Assembly: GCF_028279465.1 (NCBI RefSeq)
Contig: NZ_JANQNS010000015.1
Location: forward strand, 760,929-824,928
From: Parasphingopyxis sp.
GTDB taxonomy: Bacteria > Pseudomonadota > Alphaproteobacteria > Sphingomonadales > Sphingomonadaceae
DNA length: 64,000 nt
Direction: 5' to 3'
Both the position numbers and the translations under genes were made by a program. Below, piece after piece: positions 28,101 through 36,425 of this stretch. Each line of letters starts with the position of its first letter. Position 1 is the stretch's first letter. Under the pieces are notes generated by a model that was not told the DNA's origin, did not search any database, and saw only the letters and a program-made list of their open reading frames with translations.

Positions 28101-28780
28101 AGAATATCGTCGCCGCCTTCGCCGTAAATATAGTCAGCGCTGGCTGTTCCTCCATAATTATTTGAAGAACTTCCTCCAATAATTAGAGATTTTCCAATAA
28201 CACCTTCGTCTAAAAGATCAATATTACCCGAATCAAAACCAAATCCGGTTATATTATTGTAATACGGCCCCCTGTCTATTATAGCATTTTCGATTTCTTC
28301 GCCATTTGTATAATCTCTACCGGGCGTTAATACGTTCAAATTTTTTTCATAAGCTTGATAAGTTGCTTGTTCCGGGATACCAAGCTCGGCATACCAAGTA
28401 TTAACATTGTTTATGTTTGCTCCGGCCAAGTCAGAAAAAGAGTCGTAGTCCGCATTGGTCGTAATTGCATGCCCAATCTCGTGCGCTAGGCCAGAGCGGA
28501 AATCATCACGAACTGCTTGTCCAGTTTTCGATATGTAGTAATTATCGGAAAAGTAATCTATGTCTATGAATATGTTTCCCGAGTTTAGCTGGTGTACTTC
28601 AGCAGTATCCTGGGCAAAAGTGATTGTAATATTTGATGTAGGATTGTTATTTAACCAACTATTTAAAGCTGCTTCGAGAAGTGTAGAGTTTTCGTATAAA
28701 TATCTAAACTCGATATGAACATCGTTTGGATTAGAGAAACCAATGACATTGATCCTGTGTATTATACTGTCATAAGACAT
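19193..28780 (-). CDS. Giant RTX protein with N-terminal zinc-metallopeptidase-like domain (3195 aa)
   Basis: Residues 1-210 hold a zincin-like domain with AHEIGHA (residues 99-105) and, 60 residues on, EEIENAIIDR, reminiscent of M91-type effector peptidases. From about residue 215 glycine-rich RTX repeats begin (GGAGNDVLNGG type), which bind calcium outside the cell. Around 460-580 is the EF-hand-like block DLDGDGYEL...EFFGDETQ...DGETDAGE. Then about 15 modules of 110-150 residues follow, each pairing RTX nonapeptides with a GDGxDxI strand and an EEVRFADGTIW-like segment. The C-terminus lacks repeats and ends in ISFQETFV, as type I secretion signals often do. There is no N-terminal signal peptide. 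No type I exporter genes are in the window. The first 600 bp are much AT-richer than the rest. Confidence 0.88.
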   Translation of the reverse strand: MSYDSIIHRINVIGFSNPNDVHIEFRYLYENSTLLEAALNSWLNNNPTSNITITFAQDTAEVHQLNSGNIFIDIDYFSDNYYISKTGQAVRDDFRSGLAHEIGHAITTNADYDSFSDLAGANINNVNTWYAELGIPEQATYQAYEKNLNVLTPGRDYTNGEEIENAIIDRGPYYNNITGFGFDSGNIDLLDEGVIGKSLIIGGSSSNNYGGTASADYIYGEGGDDILLGHGGADYIEGGAGNDVLNGGGGWDHLKGGEGDDWLFAGEGDDFFSIFDVNQLDGGAGDDVLVAGGFATLMAGGSGKDFFHIGSNAIVTDGSSDDQIFMAGIPIVGGTKQWWMEGNTAYWAPFSTLMTAFPVIGSSILSAAAFFVDSVTMKFASFKSYEDGSLGINIGYGLGGVAKIENYSLDLDSGAASAGVVAFEASRGGRASAEEDSNKQDLLQFINLALKAGFGVGFQGWDPIVLDLDGDGYELTTLANSAVYFEFDGDGFAEQSGWVRPDDGFLVLDANSNGIVDDSTEFFGDETQTGFAELATHDGNADGVIDANDAVFSQLQVWRDLDGDGETDAGELFSLAALNIASISLTTSTPETGEIGGNLITAEGAVTLTDGTTINAGDVVLDISQVSTEYLGATTVSSAAAALPELRGFGTVADLRIAMSEDAGLLAQVQAFDALTTTDLSVLKADAEAILYAWADVDGVTADPIGSGGFDARKLAFLEEFAGQEIAPRDPQTGDVLTDNVDELETLWADTLESLTLSLVVQASGLSQFSGLNYDEGRDLILIDGAGGLADTYSAILSGLSSTPATALAEWDEWGELLRALHDGARRFDNNLVRDDFAAAQLETAIIDSGSPLTLAELAPALGIDNLTIGTAAAETLTQNGGGTIFSDIGDGDTVDGGSGQDVYLLKSGFGDVIIDDVEGGVSGDRIRFIDVNKDGVSAERIGDDLVITVTATGDTVTVLGQFADVVPLAADVVLSDNRGIEEIQFADGGLMELPDIAIAVGEGTAGNDVMEGTMHTDVFQGRAGNDTLKGGDDGDLYVFDAGDGSDTIIDNQSNPLLSAADMLIFGDGIAPDDITFSRAPGNSSDLLITIGSSGDSILVDGQFSYGSLGYNHIWSPNSRIELFAFRHYGDSYSSKDIQQKIIEAETTDGNDVTTGFGDDDLFYASAGDDLMIGRDGADTYFWGSGFGNDSIDEQSSYIDVDVGLGGLSLEHGADTVVFAPDIDPADVVFSRLSVDPHLTITLESTGETLTVLNQFSSFQTGVLGAQWMDRVEWFEFADGTRLSWQDILVDVTTGTDGDDSLWGDLTADTLTGGKGDDYMSGRGTGDRYVYEFGDGNDIIHDNSNSLLGVGFVSVDSTPDTVSLGTGITEDFLSFSASGTDLIITIDDPNDPHDIASTITLQSQNSFIQTGVFGAFGKSRIEQLEYDDGSGGRTTLTADELNQRVIAENTTSGNDVAEGFALSDRFGASAGDDIVRGGNSGDVYEFGFGAGNDRIEESVSNVLYGDYDAVEFGAGIALANLDFARNSNDLIINLLDGSGVATGDSLTIAGQWSYNNWFTWRDIEVFRFEDGSELTKSDVLTILLQSTPGDDHLVGTAGSEVLNGGPGDDILDAGKASDTYEFSYGDGNDVIREPVHNDAGGNDKIVFDDTVTRSDLSFQREDNDLVILIDGGVGGSITVEGQFTQHNWEVWRAIETIEFLDSSSAVVDSMSYQDIVDVLTTGGAGDDYLKGSIFNDTLHGGPGNDTLVGADGSDTYLFNLGDGDDVIIEGESYVLNPHFDTLHFGTGIFFDDLTFERSGTDLVITHSGGDRVTLVSQFSFGTTDKSVDQITFAEATETTLTDTDLRQMFMKGTAGDDVIVGYGTADIIEGGYGDDELWGEDGADTYVFNIGDGVDTIYEDVDNANYSENDTVQFGENIAWEDLIFARDGNELQISIAGTQDKIIIPKEWSTINNTSTTTWWDVENFTFADGTAKTKTDIQIALLQSTDGDDNLLGFYTSDTLEGGLGNDILDGGRGGDVFVHNIGDGHDTIADFAYYWGSSGDTLLFGAGIDPSDVVVSRPEPGAEDMLLSVNGGESSVTLKNQIFGGREWTLDYVEFADGTIWDSTDLAVMMTAAETTAGDDLISGTTFDDLLIGGAGNDNLIGHSGADILEGGTGDDLLEGGEDNDTYIYNSGDGHDVISDYRYYWSNGNDELIFGAGIAPSDITVTRSTTTPTDMILEISGGTGSVTLTGQLTGHRSWKIETVEFADGTIWNDDHLLSLLPSIEGTAAGETLTGTALDEIINAHGGNDTVNAKDGDDIITGGPGDDQLNGGKGADTYFYYLGDGDDVVHDYYGTRTNALVFGEGIAPGDLLFASMSDFDDVLISFNGTAGSIKLENQWWGDAGIEEVRFDDGTIWDEATLAAEYVLGQQTSGDDTIKASNAADIVDGGAGNDTIYTGYGDDVITGGLGDDQLEGARDSDTYIYNLGDGDDIVYDYRGSRDNVLELGAGIAPGDLLFASMSDFDDVLISFNGTAGSIKLENQWWSDAGIEEVRFADGTVWDETQLAAAYVLGQQTSGDDTIKGSHAVDLIDGGAGNDTITAGNGDDIIIGGAGDDTVTGGNGNDTITGGLGDDTLHGSDGSDTYVFNAGDGSMLIDDNGNHDTDRLLIHGYDPTVTTVMHGPSGSDAVILTFAGSNDAITIWNTLDGSKHDQIEQVVFDDGTIWTPSDLQNMAVPYATTGDDQIDGTEGNDTLNGLAGNDTIMALGGDDQLTGGLGNDQLEGGVGADTYIFNTGDGQDVIEETADVDFDTLHFGAGILKSDLDITRNGDDVDIALPNGDKITLMWQIWIGSGDWAIDQITFAEAGETAMSKFDIEQATLKPTAGADTLVGGEENNIIYAAAGDDLLQGDVGDDTLAGEAGNDRMEGGDGADTYLFNLGDGEDVIEESESAGYDVIQMGSGIFRNDLTFSQSGDSLIITLPDASEIEVLWQFWTGSGDWSIEEISFSEAGEASYSKADIELIVSGQSGQSAAMMSLPSFDQSATSADDMFVVRQTDSGLIYLDGYDDLFWPAETPQSLQIVSFEGNDSVMTATVLPEAPALDSAEMTEIAPVAGIANSSEGADAIYLRELSEDSANEITFSVDRSAMILSYERPIGRAPTDFDMPVLADDDIQDFGSVGKQAFEDQGAESGPDFALDMAFDAGEAAISFQETFV
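21181..21735 (-). repeat. Recent 432-bp tandem duplication inside the RTX gene
   Basis: Bases 21181-21303 and 21613-21735 are nearly identical (only a handful of differences) and lie exactly 432 bp apart, that is 144 codons, one module. Both encode the segment beginning LLFASMSDFDDVLISFNG. The other modules have diverged far more, so this copy arose recently and kept frame. Confidence 0.85.
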
Positions 28781-28783
28781 TTC

Positions 28784-29332
28784 TCATCTCTCTTCTGATA
28801 AATCGAATATGGACATTCTCACCTTGCTATCGTGAGATTCTGGAGTAGCCCGCAGATCGGCTATCATGATGTCGCCTGATGCTTGGTCATGCCAGATTTC
28901 TCGGCATTCGAGAGGCCAGTCTTCAGTCTCAACGCATATCTGATCGTCTGCGATTGTCCACAAACCCGTGAATTGCAGCAGCATACGCGACTGATACGAT
29001 GCGTGCCATCTGCCGTCCTGATAGAATGCTTCTCCGAAGCGCCGAGACCCTGTGTTCTCATGCCCAAAAGTGGAAATTCTTCGTCCAGAGAGCAATGCTT
29101 CGATTTCGGGTCCATCGATGATTTCGAAGTCGGCAGTAAATTGATCACCTATTATCTCGTTATCAGTGCTCTCGATCGGAAATCCTTCAGCGGACTCGTT
29201 ATTTTCAGGCATGCCTGATTCTAAAACATCTGGCGCATCGGCTGGCACGTTTGATCCGCCGCACGACGTTGCTGCTAATGCCAAGACGGCGACGGCGCCC
29301 GAGAGCAAGTGTGTCCGATTCGCGGAGAACAT
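28784..29332 (-). CDS. Small lipoprotein encoded just upstream of the RTX gene
   Basis: From the ATG at 29332 this gives 182 residues with a lipoprotein signal: a basic start, a hydrophobic run, and the lipobox LAATSC with Cys near residue 24. The mature part is acidic at first and ends in a compact region with WTIADDQICVETEDWPLEC, whose two Cys may form a disulfide. I do not recognise the family. An ATG at 29383 in frame would lengthen the leader. The stop is 3 bp before the RTX start, so the two genes are co-transcribed and probably coupled. The placement would suit a partner or protective protein for the RTX peptidase domain; that is inference only. Confidence 0.62.
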   Translation of the reverse strand: MFSANRTHLLSGAVAVLALAATSCGGSNVPADAPDVLESGMPENNESAEGFPIESTDNEIIGDQFTADFEIIDGPEIEALLSGRRISTFGHENTGSRRFGEAFYQDGRWHASYQSRMLLQFTGLWTIADDQICVETEDWPLECREIWHDQASGDIMIADLRATPESHDSKVRMSIFDLSEER

Positions 29333-29466
29333 AAGGTCAATAATAGACCTTCCCCTATGCTGGTGACTCCACCGACTTTTCATTGATGCGCGCTCAAAAG
29401 TGCCGGGGATTTTCACGTCCAAGTTCATGCCGCCCGCCGCATGAACGTCGGCCCTAAGTCGTTTGC

Positions 29467-29610
29467 CGAAGAACTGGTTGTGAGATCGATCGACACGATG
29501 CCGAGTCCGGCGAGCGTGAACGGTTCCCCCGCATTGGTCTCGCCATCGCCGCTCGACTCCTGCGTTGCTAGTTCGGCAAAGCATGCTTGCGTCTCGTCCC
29601 CGAAAAACTT
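29467..29610 (-). pseudogene. Fragment of a second RTX gene (EF-hand-like block)
   Basis: Translated on the minus strand this stretch reads FFGDETQACFAELAT and then DGETNAGEPFTLAGLGIVSI. It matches FFGDETQTGFAELAT and DGETDAGELFSLAALNIASI of the RTX gene (about 27040-27222) at 13 of 15 and most of the following positions. About 30 codons between the two blocks are missing, and no RTX repeats flank it. It lies upstream of the lipoprotein and RTX genes, in the same orientation, so it is a remnant of a duplicated or displaced RTX gene. Confidence 0.72.
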
Positions 29611-30131
29611 TACGGAGCCTCCGACGATACTGATCATTGCAATTCTTATGCGCCAACTAGTCCGACCACGGATGCAGCACGGCATTGATGGCGATACAAT
29701 CGGTTGGTTTGCGATCCCGATGAAGCGCCTGCGCTTCATTTTTGCACAACCGGGAAAATGCGCTCAAGAATCGCCCTGCTCCCTAATCAGCGCCCCCGCC
29801 GACTCGATATACGCTGCGCCTGTTTCATCAGTAAGACAATAGGTTAGATAAGCCGATATGGTGCATTCTCTGGAAAAGAACCGCACTTCGGATCGTTTCC
29901 AGAGCAGATGTCCGAGTTTGGGACCGAACATATCTGTCAACGCTCACTCGGTTATTTTTACCTTACCGAGACCAGCAGTCCGCATTCGTTGACCGGGAAA
30001 TCGCCCAGAGACTGGTGCGCGCAATACCGGTTGATTCACCAACATCTCACTTGTGGTCATTTCGCGATCGTGATGCTGCGCTTGACCCGTCACCGGCCTC
30101 TGCATAGGCCGGTCGCAGGAGGCCATGTCCG
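29611..30131. other. Intergenic stretch, no gene seen
   Basis: About 520 bp between the RTX fragment and sbtB, with no frame that looks coding. Near its right end is the ribosome site AGGAGG (30118-30123) of sbtB. Upstream of it, cgatcgtgatgctgcgcttg and similar sequence show no clear terminator. The promoter of the lipoprotein-RTX transcript may lie at the left side or within the RTX fragment. Confidence 0.5.
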
Positions 30132-30452
30132 ATGACATTCAAAGCCATCAAGGTCGTGATCATTACCGAGAAGGTCATCTTCGATGGCGTCGCGCAGATC
30201 ATCGAGGAGGCCGGTGGCACGGGTTACACGGTGGTCGCAGCTGGCGGCAAAGGCGCGCGGGGCGTGCGCCCCACAAACCGCGCATCGATTGTCGACGCGT
30301 TCCGCAATGTGAAGGTCGAAGTGATCGTCTCCGATCATGACATCGCCGAACAAATCATCGATACCGTCGCGGCGCGCTATTTCGACGATTATTCGGGCAT
30401 CACCTATCTCGAAGAGGTCGAGATCCTCCGCCCGCATAAATTCCACCATTAG
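30132..30452 (+). CDS. sbtB: SbtB-like PII-family regulator of bicarbonate transport
   Basis: The 106-residue protein has the PII fold pattern and the hallmarks of SbtB rather than GlnB: ITEKVIFDGVAQIIEEAG, GYTVVAAGGKGARGVR before the T-loop, and AARYFDDYSGITYLEEVEIL at the end. Cyanobacterial SbtB binds cAMP and adenine nucleotides and regulates the bicarbonate transporter SbtA. The CGPxGC redox loop seen at the C-terminus of cyanobacterial SbtB is absent; this one ends in HKFHH. AGGAGG lies 8 bp before the ATG. The sbtA gene is next door in opposite orientation, with 12 bp between stops. Confidence 0.85.
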   Translation: MTFKAIKVVIITEKVIFDGVAQIIEEAGGTGYTVVAAGGKGARGVRPTNRASIVDAFRNVKVEVIVSDHDIAEQIIDTVAARYFDDYSGITYLEEVEILRPHKFHH

Positions 30453-30464
30453 GCTGGAAAATCG

Positions 30465-31481
30465 CTAGCCCATCCCGGTGCCGAACACGATCTGGGCGAG
30501 CGCAAGATACAGCGGAATGCCGATCGCGATCGCGACCGGTGTGCCGATACTGGTCGACGAACCGATGTAAGCGGACGGGTTTGCCGAGGGGATCGCGGCA
30601 CGCAGCGTCGGCGGACCGGAAATATCCGAACTCGACCCGGCCATCACGGCGAGCAGCACGATGCCGCCCGGGCTGAACCCCGTCGCCAGATGCAGCAGAT
30701 AGCCGAGCCCGAATGCAATCAGGCCATGCGCCAACGGGGAGACAACGGCATAGACGGCGTACCAATGCGCGACTTTGCGAATTTCATTGAGCCGCTGATA
30801 GGCCTCGATCCCCATGATCAGCATCAGGATCGAGAGCAGCCCGCGGAACAGCGGATCATAGAAACCCTCGAACACCTGTTCGGGACGCGTCAGCAGGCCC
30901 AGCGCAAGGCCGAGGATCAGCGCCGATAGCGCCGATCCACGGAGACTGTCGGCGATGATCGCGCCGATCTTCGGCTTCTCGCTCGTCTTGCCGTCGCGCT
31001 TGGCGAAATAGAGATTGGCCAGCACGATCGCGAGCACCAGCGCCGGGATATCCATGAACGGATAGAGCGCGGGCACCCAGGCCTCGTAAAAGATATCGTC
31101 TTCCTCGAGCAGGACCATCGCTGCGGCGAGCGTCGAGGCGCTGACTGCGCCGAACAGGCCGGCCGTGGCGATCGCGTCTTCCGTCTTCACGCCGGGTAGA
31201 AAGGCGAGCGTGAAGCGGCCGATCAGCACGATCGCGCAACCGATAAAGACGGTGGCGACGGCCGGCAGCAGCATATCGGCGAAATTGGCGTCGCGGATTT
31301 CGAGCCCGCCCTCGATACCGATCCGCATGAGCAGCATGAACACGGCGAATTTGTAGATCGCGTCGGGAATATCGAGCTTACTGCGAAAAGCCGCGAGCAG
31401 CATGCCGCCGATCAGAAAAGCCAGGGCCGGAGACTGGAACTGCGTGACGAGACGCGTCAGGAAATCGACCAGGAGTTCCAT
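30465..31481 (-). CDS. sbtA: SbtA-type sodium-dependent bicarbonate transporter
   Basis: The 338-residue membrane protein has about ten helices and the family features of SbtA: two related halves, LFGAVSASTLAAAM in the first and AVMAGSSSDISGPPTLRAA in the second, both with the small polar residues that line the transport site. A charged loop lies between the halves. The protein imports bicarbonate with sodium across the inner membrane. Its neighbour is an SbtB homologue, which supports the call. No carboxysome or RuBisCO gene is in the window, so the bicarbonate may serve carboxylation in central metabolism or pH control. Confidence 0.87.
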   Translation of the reverse strand: MELLVDFLTRLVTQFQSPALAFLIGGMLLAAFRSKLDIPDAIYKFAVFMLLMRIGIEGGLEIRDANFADMLLPAVATVFIGCAIVLIGRFTLAFLPGVKTEDAIATAGLFGAVSASTLAAAMVLLEEDDIFYEAWVPALYPFMDIPALVLAIVLANLYFAKRDGKTSEKPKIGAIIADSLRGSALSALILGLALGLLTRPEQVFEGFYDPLFRGLLSILMLIMGIEAYQRLNEIRKVAHWYAVYAVVSPLAHGLIAFGLGYLLHLATGFSPGGIVLLAVMAGSSSDISGPPTLRAAIPSANPSAYIGSSTSIGTPVAIAIGIPLYLALAQIVFGTGMG

Positions 31482-31698
31482 TTTATCTTTCTTATCACCC
31501 CGTTGCCCTGCATGATCAGTCTATCGACGCGGCCATCAAGGGCGTCAAGCTTTGGCGATATCGCGCGTGGACATGCGCCGCTTCGCGCGCCGGAATCGAC
31601 GAAACGCACCGCACCATCGCTTTTCTGATTAACTCTGACAGAGCCTAGTCATTGGCCCATCACATTGGGTTCCTATATGTTGACGGTAACAACCATAA

Positions 31699-33912
<2,214 letters not shown>

Positions 33913-33938
33913 GCGAAACTGTCCGCATTGCATCTACG

Positions 33939-33977
33939 ATCCCCGCCGCGCCAATCCGGTGCGGCGGGGATTATTTT
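33939..33977 (+). terminator. Rho-independent terminator of katG
   Basis: An 11-bp perfect stem, atccccgccgc with gcggcggggat, encloses an 11-base loop and is followed by tattttt. It lies 27 bp after the katG stop and could also serve the convergent cupin operon. Confidence 0.88.
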
Positions 33978-34019
33978 TCGACGGCTTGAAGCGAAAGCGA
34001 CCTTACCAGTCAGAAAACC

Positions 34020-34586
34020 CTAGGCGAGTTCTTCAGCGAAACTGCCATCCACGAGCACGAAGGCGACGCGGCATGGCTGATCGGTGTGGTTCGACCAGCC
34101 ATGGTTGGTGCCGCGCTGAATGACAATGTCGCCGGCTTTCACCACGCGTTCGCCGATATCGAGAATCAGCGTGATCTCGCCTGACAGAATAATGCCGTAA
34201 TCGATCGTTTCGGTGCGGTGCATGAAGGCGTGACGGCTGTCATCGCCGCTATGGGTCGAAGCGTCTTCGGCGCCCATCTCGGCAAAGGCGGCGCGGGCCT
34301 CTTCGGGCGAAATGTCGGTGCCGCGCACGGCGTCGGGCGGGAAATCGACCACCCGGATACGCGTGCCATTGGCTGGCGGTGCGAGTTGGATGCCAGCCTC
34401 TTCAGGTTCGCCGGACGCCGCATCGATGGGCGCAGGCGTGGCGCGCGTATTCCAGATTTCGTGGAACACAGCGCCATCGTCTCCGCCGACCGCGACAACG
34501 CGATCTGGCGCGCCATCGCTCTGGAAAATCGCGTTCCCGTCTTCGTCATGACCGGTCACGATCCGGCGCATCGGGGGGAGGTCCAT
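34020..34586 (-). CDS. Cupin-domain protein
   Basis: From the ATG at 34586 this is a 188-residue protein. The C-terminal half holds a single cupin barrel: HRTETIDYGIILSGEITLIL is the first motif (with Glu in place of one usual His) and AGDIVIQRGTNHGWSN the second, giving one or two His for metal. The N-terminal half is not recognised but is common in this cupin group. Members act as small dioxygenases or sensors; no substrate can be named. It is the last gene of an operon of crotonase, MDR oxidoreductase and gamma-glutamyltransferase, 16 bp after the latter. Confidence 0.75.
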   Translation of the reverse strand: MDLPPMRRIVTGHDEDGNAIFQSDGAPDRVVAVGGDDGAVFHEIWNTRATPAPIDAASGEPEEAGIQLAPPANGTRIRVVDFPPDAVRGTDISPEEARAAFAEMGAEDASTHSGDDSRHAFMHRTETIDYGIILSGEITLILDIGERVVKAGDIVIQRGTNHGWSNHTDQPCRVAFVLVDGSFAEELA

Positions 34587-34602
34587 GGGCGTGTCCTTTG
34601 CT

Positions 34603-36402
34603 CTAGTAACCGACGGCCTGTCCGTCCTTGCGCATCTCGGTCGCGCCCGCATAGACGCCGGTTTCGGGATCGCGGACGATGGCCTGATAGCCGCCGAACA
34701 TGATGCCGTTGGTCACGACTTCGACATTGTGGCCCATGGCGCGCAGCTGTTCGACGGTCTCTTCCGGAATACCCGCCTCGACGTTTAGCGTGCCGAGCAG
34801 GTCCGCGCCCGTGCCTTCCAGATCGTCGGTCGGTGCACGGCCGCCGCCATGGTTGATCCGCGCGGCGTCGCCCGCCTCCTGCACGTTCATGCCGTAATCG
34901 ACCATGTTGATCAGCACCTGGACATGACCCTGAGGCTGCATCGACCCGCCCATCAGGCCGAAGCTCATATAGGGCTGGTCGTTGTGCATGACGAAGGCCG
35001 GAATGATCGTCTGGAACGGCCGCTTGCCCGGCGCATAGACATTGGGATGATCGGGATCGAGTGAGAATAGCTCGCCGCGATCTTGGAACATGAAGCCGAG
35101 CCCGTCCGGCACGAGCCCGGAACCCATGCCGCGATAATTGGACTGGATGAGGCTCACCATCATGCCGCTGGAATCGGCGACCGTCAGATAGGTCGTGTCC
35201 CCTTCCCCTTCGATCCGCGGATCGCCGGGCTGAAACGCCGGATTGGCGCGCGCCGGATCGATCTCGGCAAAGCGGCGCTGGCCATATTCTTGGGAGAGCA
35301 GACCCTCGATCGGAATATCACTGAAAGCGGGATCGGCGTAGAAACGCGCGACATCCTCGAAAGCGAGCCGCTTCGCCTCGGTGATATAGTGCAGCACTTC
35401 GGCGGACCCGCGCGGCCATTGCCGGAGATCGACATTGCGCAGGATATTGACCATCTGCAGCGCCGCGAAACCCTGGCTGTTCGGCGGCAGCTCGCACAGC
35501 TCGTAACCGTCGCGATACTCGACACAGGCGACATCGACCCATTCGCTTTCATGCGCGGCCATGTCCTCGTAGCGCAGGGCGCCGCCGATCCGCCGCATAT
35601 AGGCGTCGATGGTGCGCGCGATCTCACCCTCGTAAAAGGCTTCGCGTCCGCCCGCCGCGATCGCGCGATAAGTCGCACCCAGATCGGGGTTGCGGAAAAT
35701 CTCGCCAACCTCGGGCGCGCCGTCCGCGAAATAGGTGGCGCGTGCATTGTCGAACTCGCCGATCATCTCGAGCCGCTGCTCGAACGCGGCGAGGTTGCGC
35801 TGGAAATAATGGGCGATCACCGGCGCGACCGGATGCCCGTTCTCAGCATAGGCGATGGACGGTGCGAGAATATCTTCCATGCTCAGCCGCCCGAAGCGAC
35901 CGTGCAGCTCGAACCAGCCATCGACCGCGCCGGGCACGCTAACCGGCAGATGGCCGAGCGGCGGGATCGACGTCGCATCGCCCAAGGCTGTGCGCAGATC
36001 GTCGTAACTCTGGCCCATCGGGCTGCGGCCCGAAGCGTTGAGGCCGTAGAGCCGTTCGGTTTCCGGATCCCAGACGATGGCGAAGAGATCCCCGCCGATC
36101 CCGTTGCCGGTCGGCTCCATCAGGCCGAGCGTGGCGTTTGCCGCGATTGCCGCATCGACGGCGCTGCCGCCGGCCTGCAGGATGTCGATCGCGATCTGGC
36201 TCGCAAGCGGATGGGCGGTCGCCGCCATGCCGTTCTGCGCATAGACCGGGCTGCGGGACCATGCCGCCCCGACCGGCCGCCCGCCAGCGCCGATAGACGC
36301 CGTTGCCGCCACCTCTTCGGTCTGCGCTGGTGCGATCGCGGCAGGTGCAAAGATCAATGCCGCAGCCGCTGCGGCGGCACAAGCCAGAATCGGTTTTCCC
36401 AT
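34603..36402 (-). CDS. ggt: Gamma-glutamyltransferase (periplasmic)
   Basis: The 599-residue precursor starts with a signal peptide (GKPILACAAAAAAALIF). It has the family pattern: GGSAVDAAIAAN and GNGIGGDLFAIV early, and DTTYLTVADSSGMM near residue 400, where autocleavage before the first Thr would make the two subunits and expose the catalytic threonine. Late motifs FGLMGGSMQPQGHVQ and INHGG are also present. It splits glutathione and other gamma-glutamyl compounds in the periplasm. The start at 36402 is chosen for the signal peptide; a longer frame reaches back inside the MDR gene. It lies 23 bp after the MDR oxidoreductase. Confidence 0.93.
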   Translation of the reverse strand: MGKPILACAAAAAAALIFAPAAIAPAQTEEVAATASIGAGGRPVGAAWSRSPVYAQNGMAATAHPLASQIAIDILQAGGSAVDAAIAANATLGLMEPTGNGIGGDLFAIVWDPETERLYGLNASGRSPMGQSYDDLRTALGDATSIPPLGHLPVSVPGAVDGWFELHGRFGRLSMEDILAPSIAYAENGHPVAPVIAHYFQRNLAAFEQRLEMIGEFDNARATYFADGAPEVGEIFRNPDLGATYRAIAAGGREAFYEGEIARTIDAYMRRIGGALRYEDMAAHESEWVDVACVEYRDGYELCELPPNSQGFAALQMVNILRNVDLRQWPRGSAEVLHYITEAKRLAFEDVARFYADPAFSDIPIEGLLSQEYGQRRFAEIDPARANPAFQPGDPRIEGEGDTTYLTVADSSGMMVSLIQSNYRGMGSGLVPDGLGFMFQDRGELFSLDPDHPNVYAPGKRPFQTIIPAFVMHNDQPYMSFGLMGGSMQPQGHVQVLINMVDYGMNVQEAGDAARINHGGGRAPTDDLEGTGADLLGTLNVEAGIPEETVEQLRAMGHNVEVVTNGIMFGGYQAIVRDPETGVYAGATEMRKDGQAVGY

Positions 36403-36425
36403 GGTGCGTCCCCTTCTGTGCGGGC

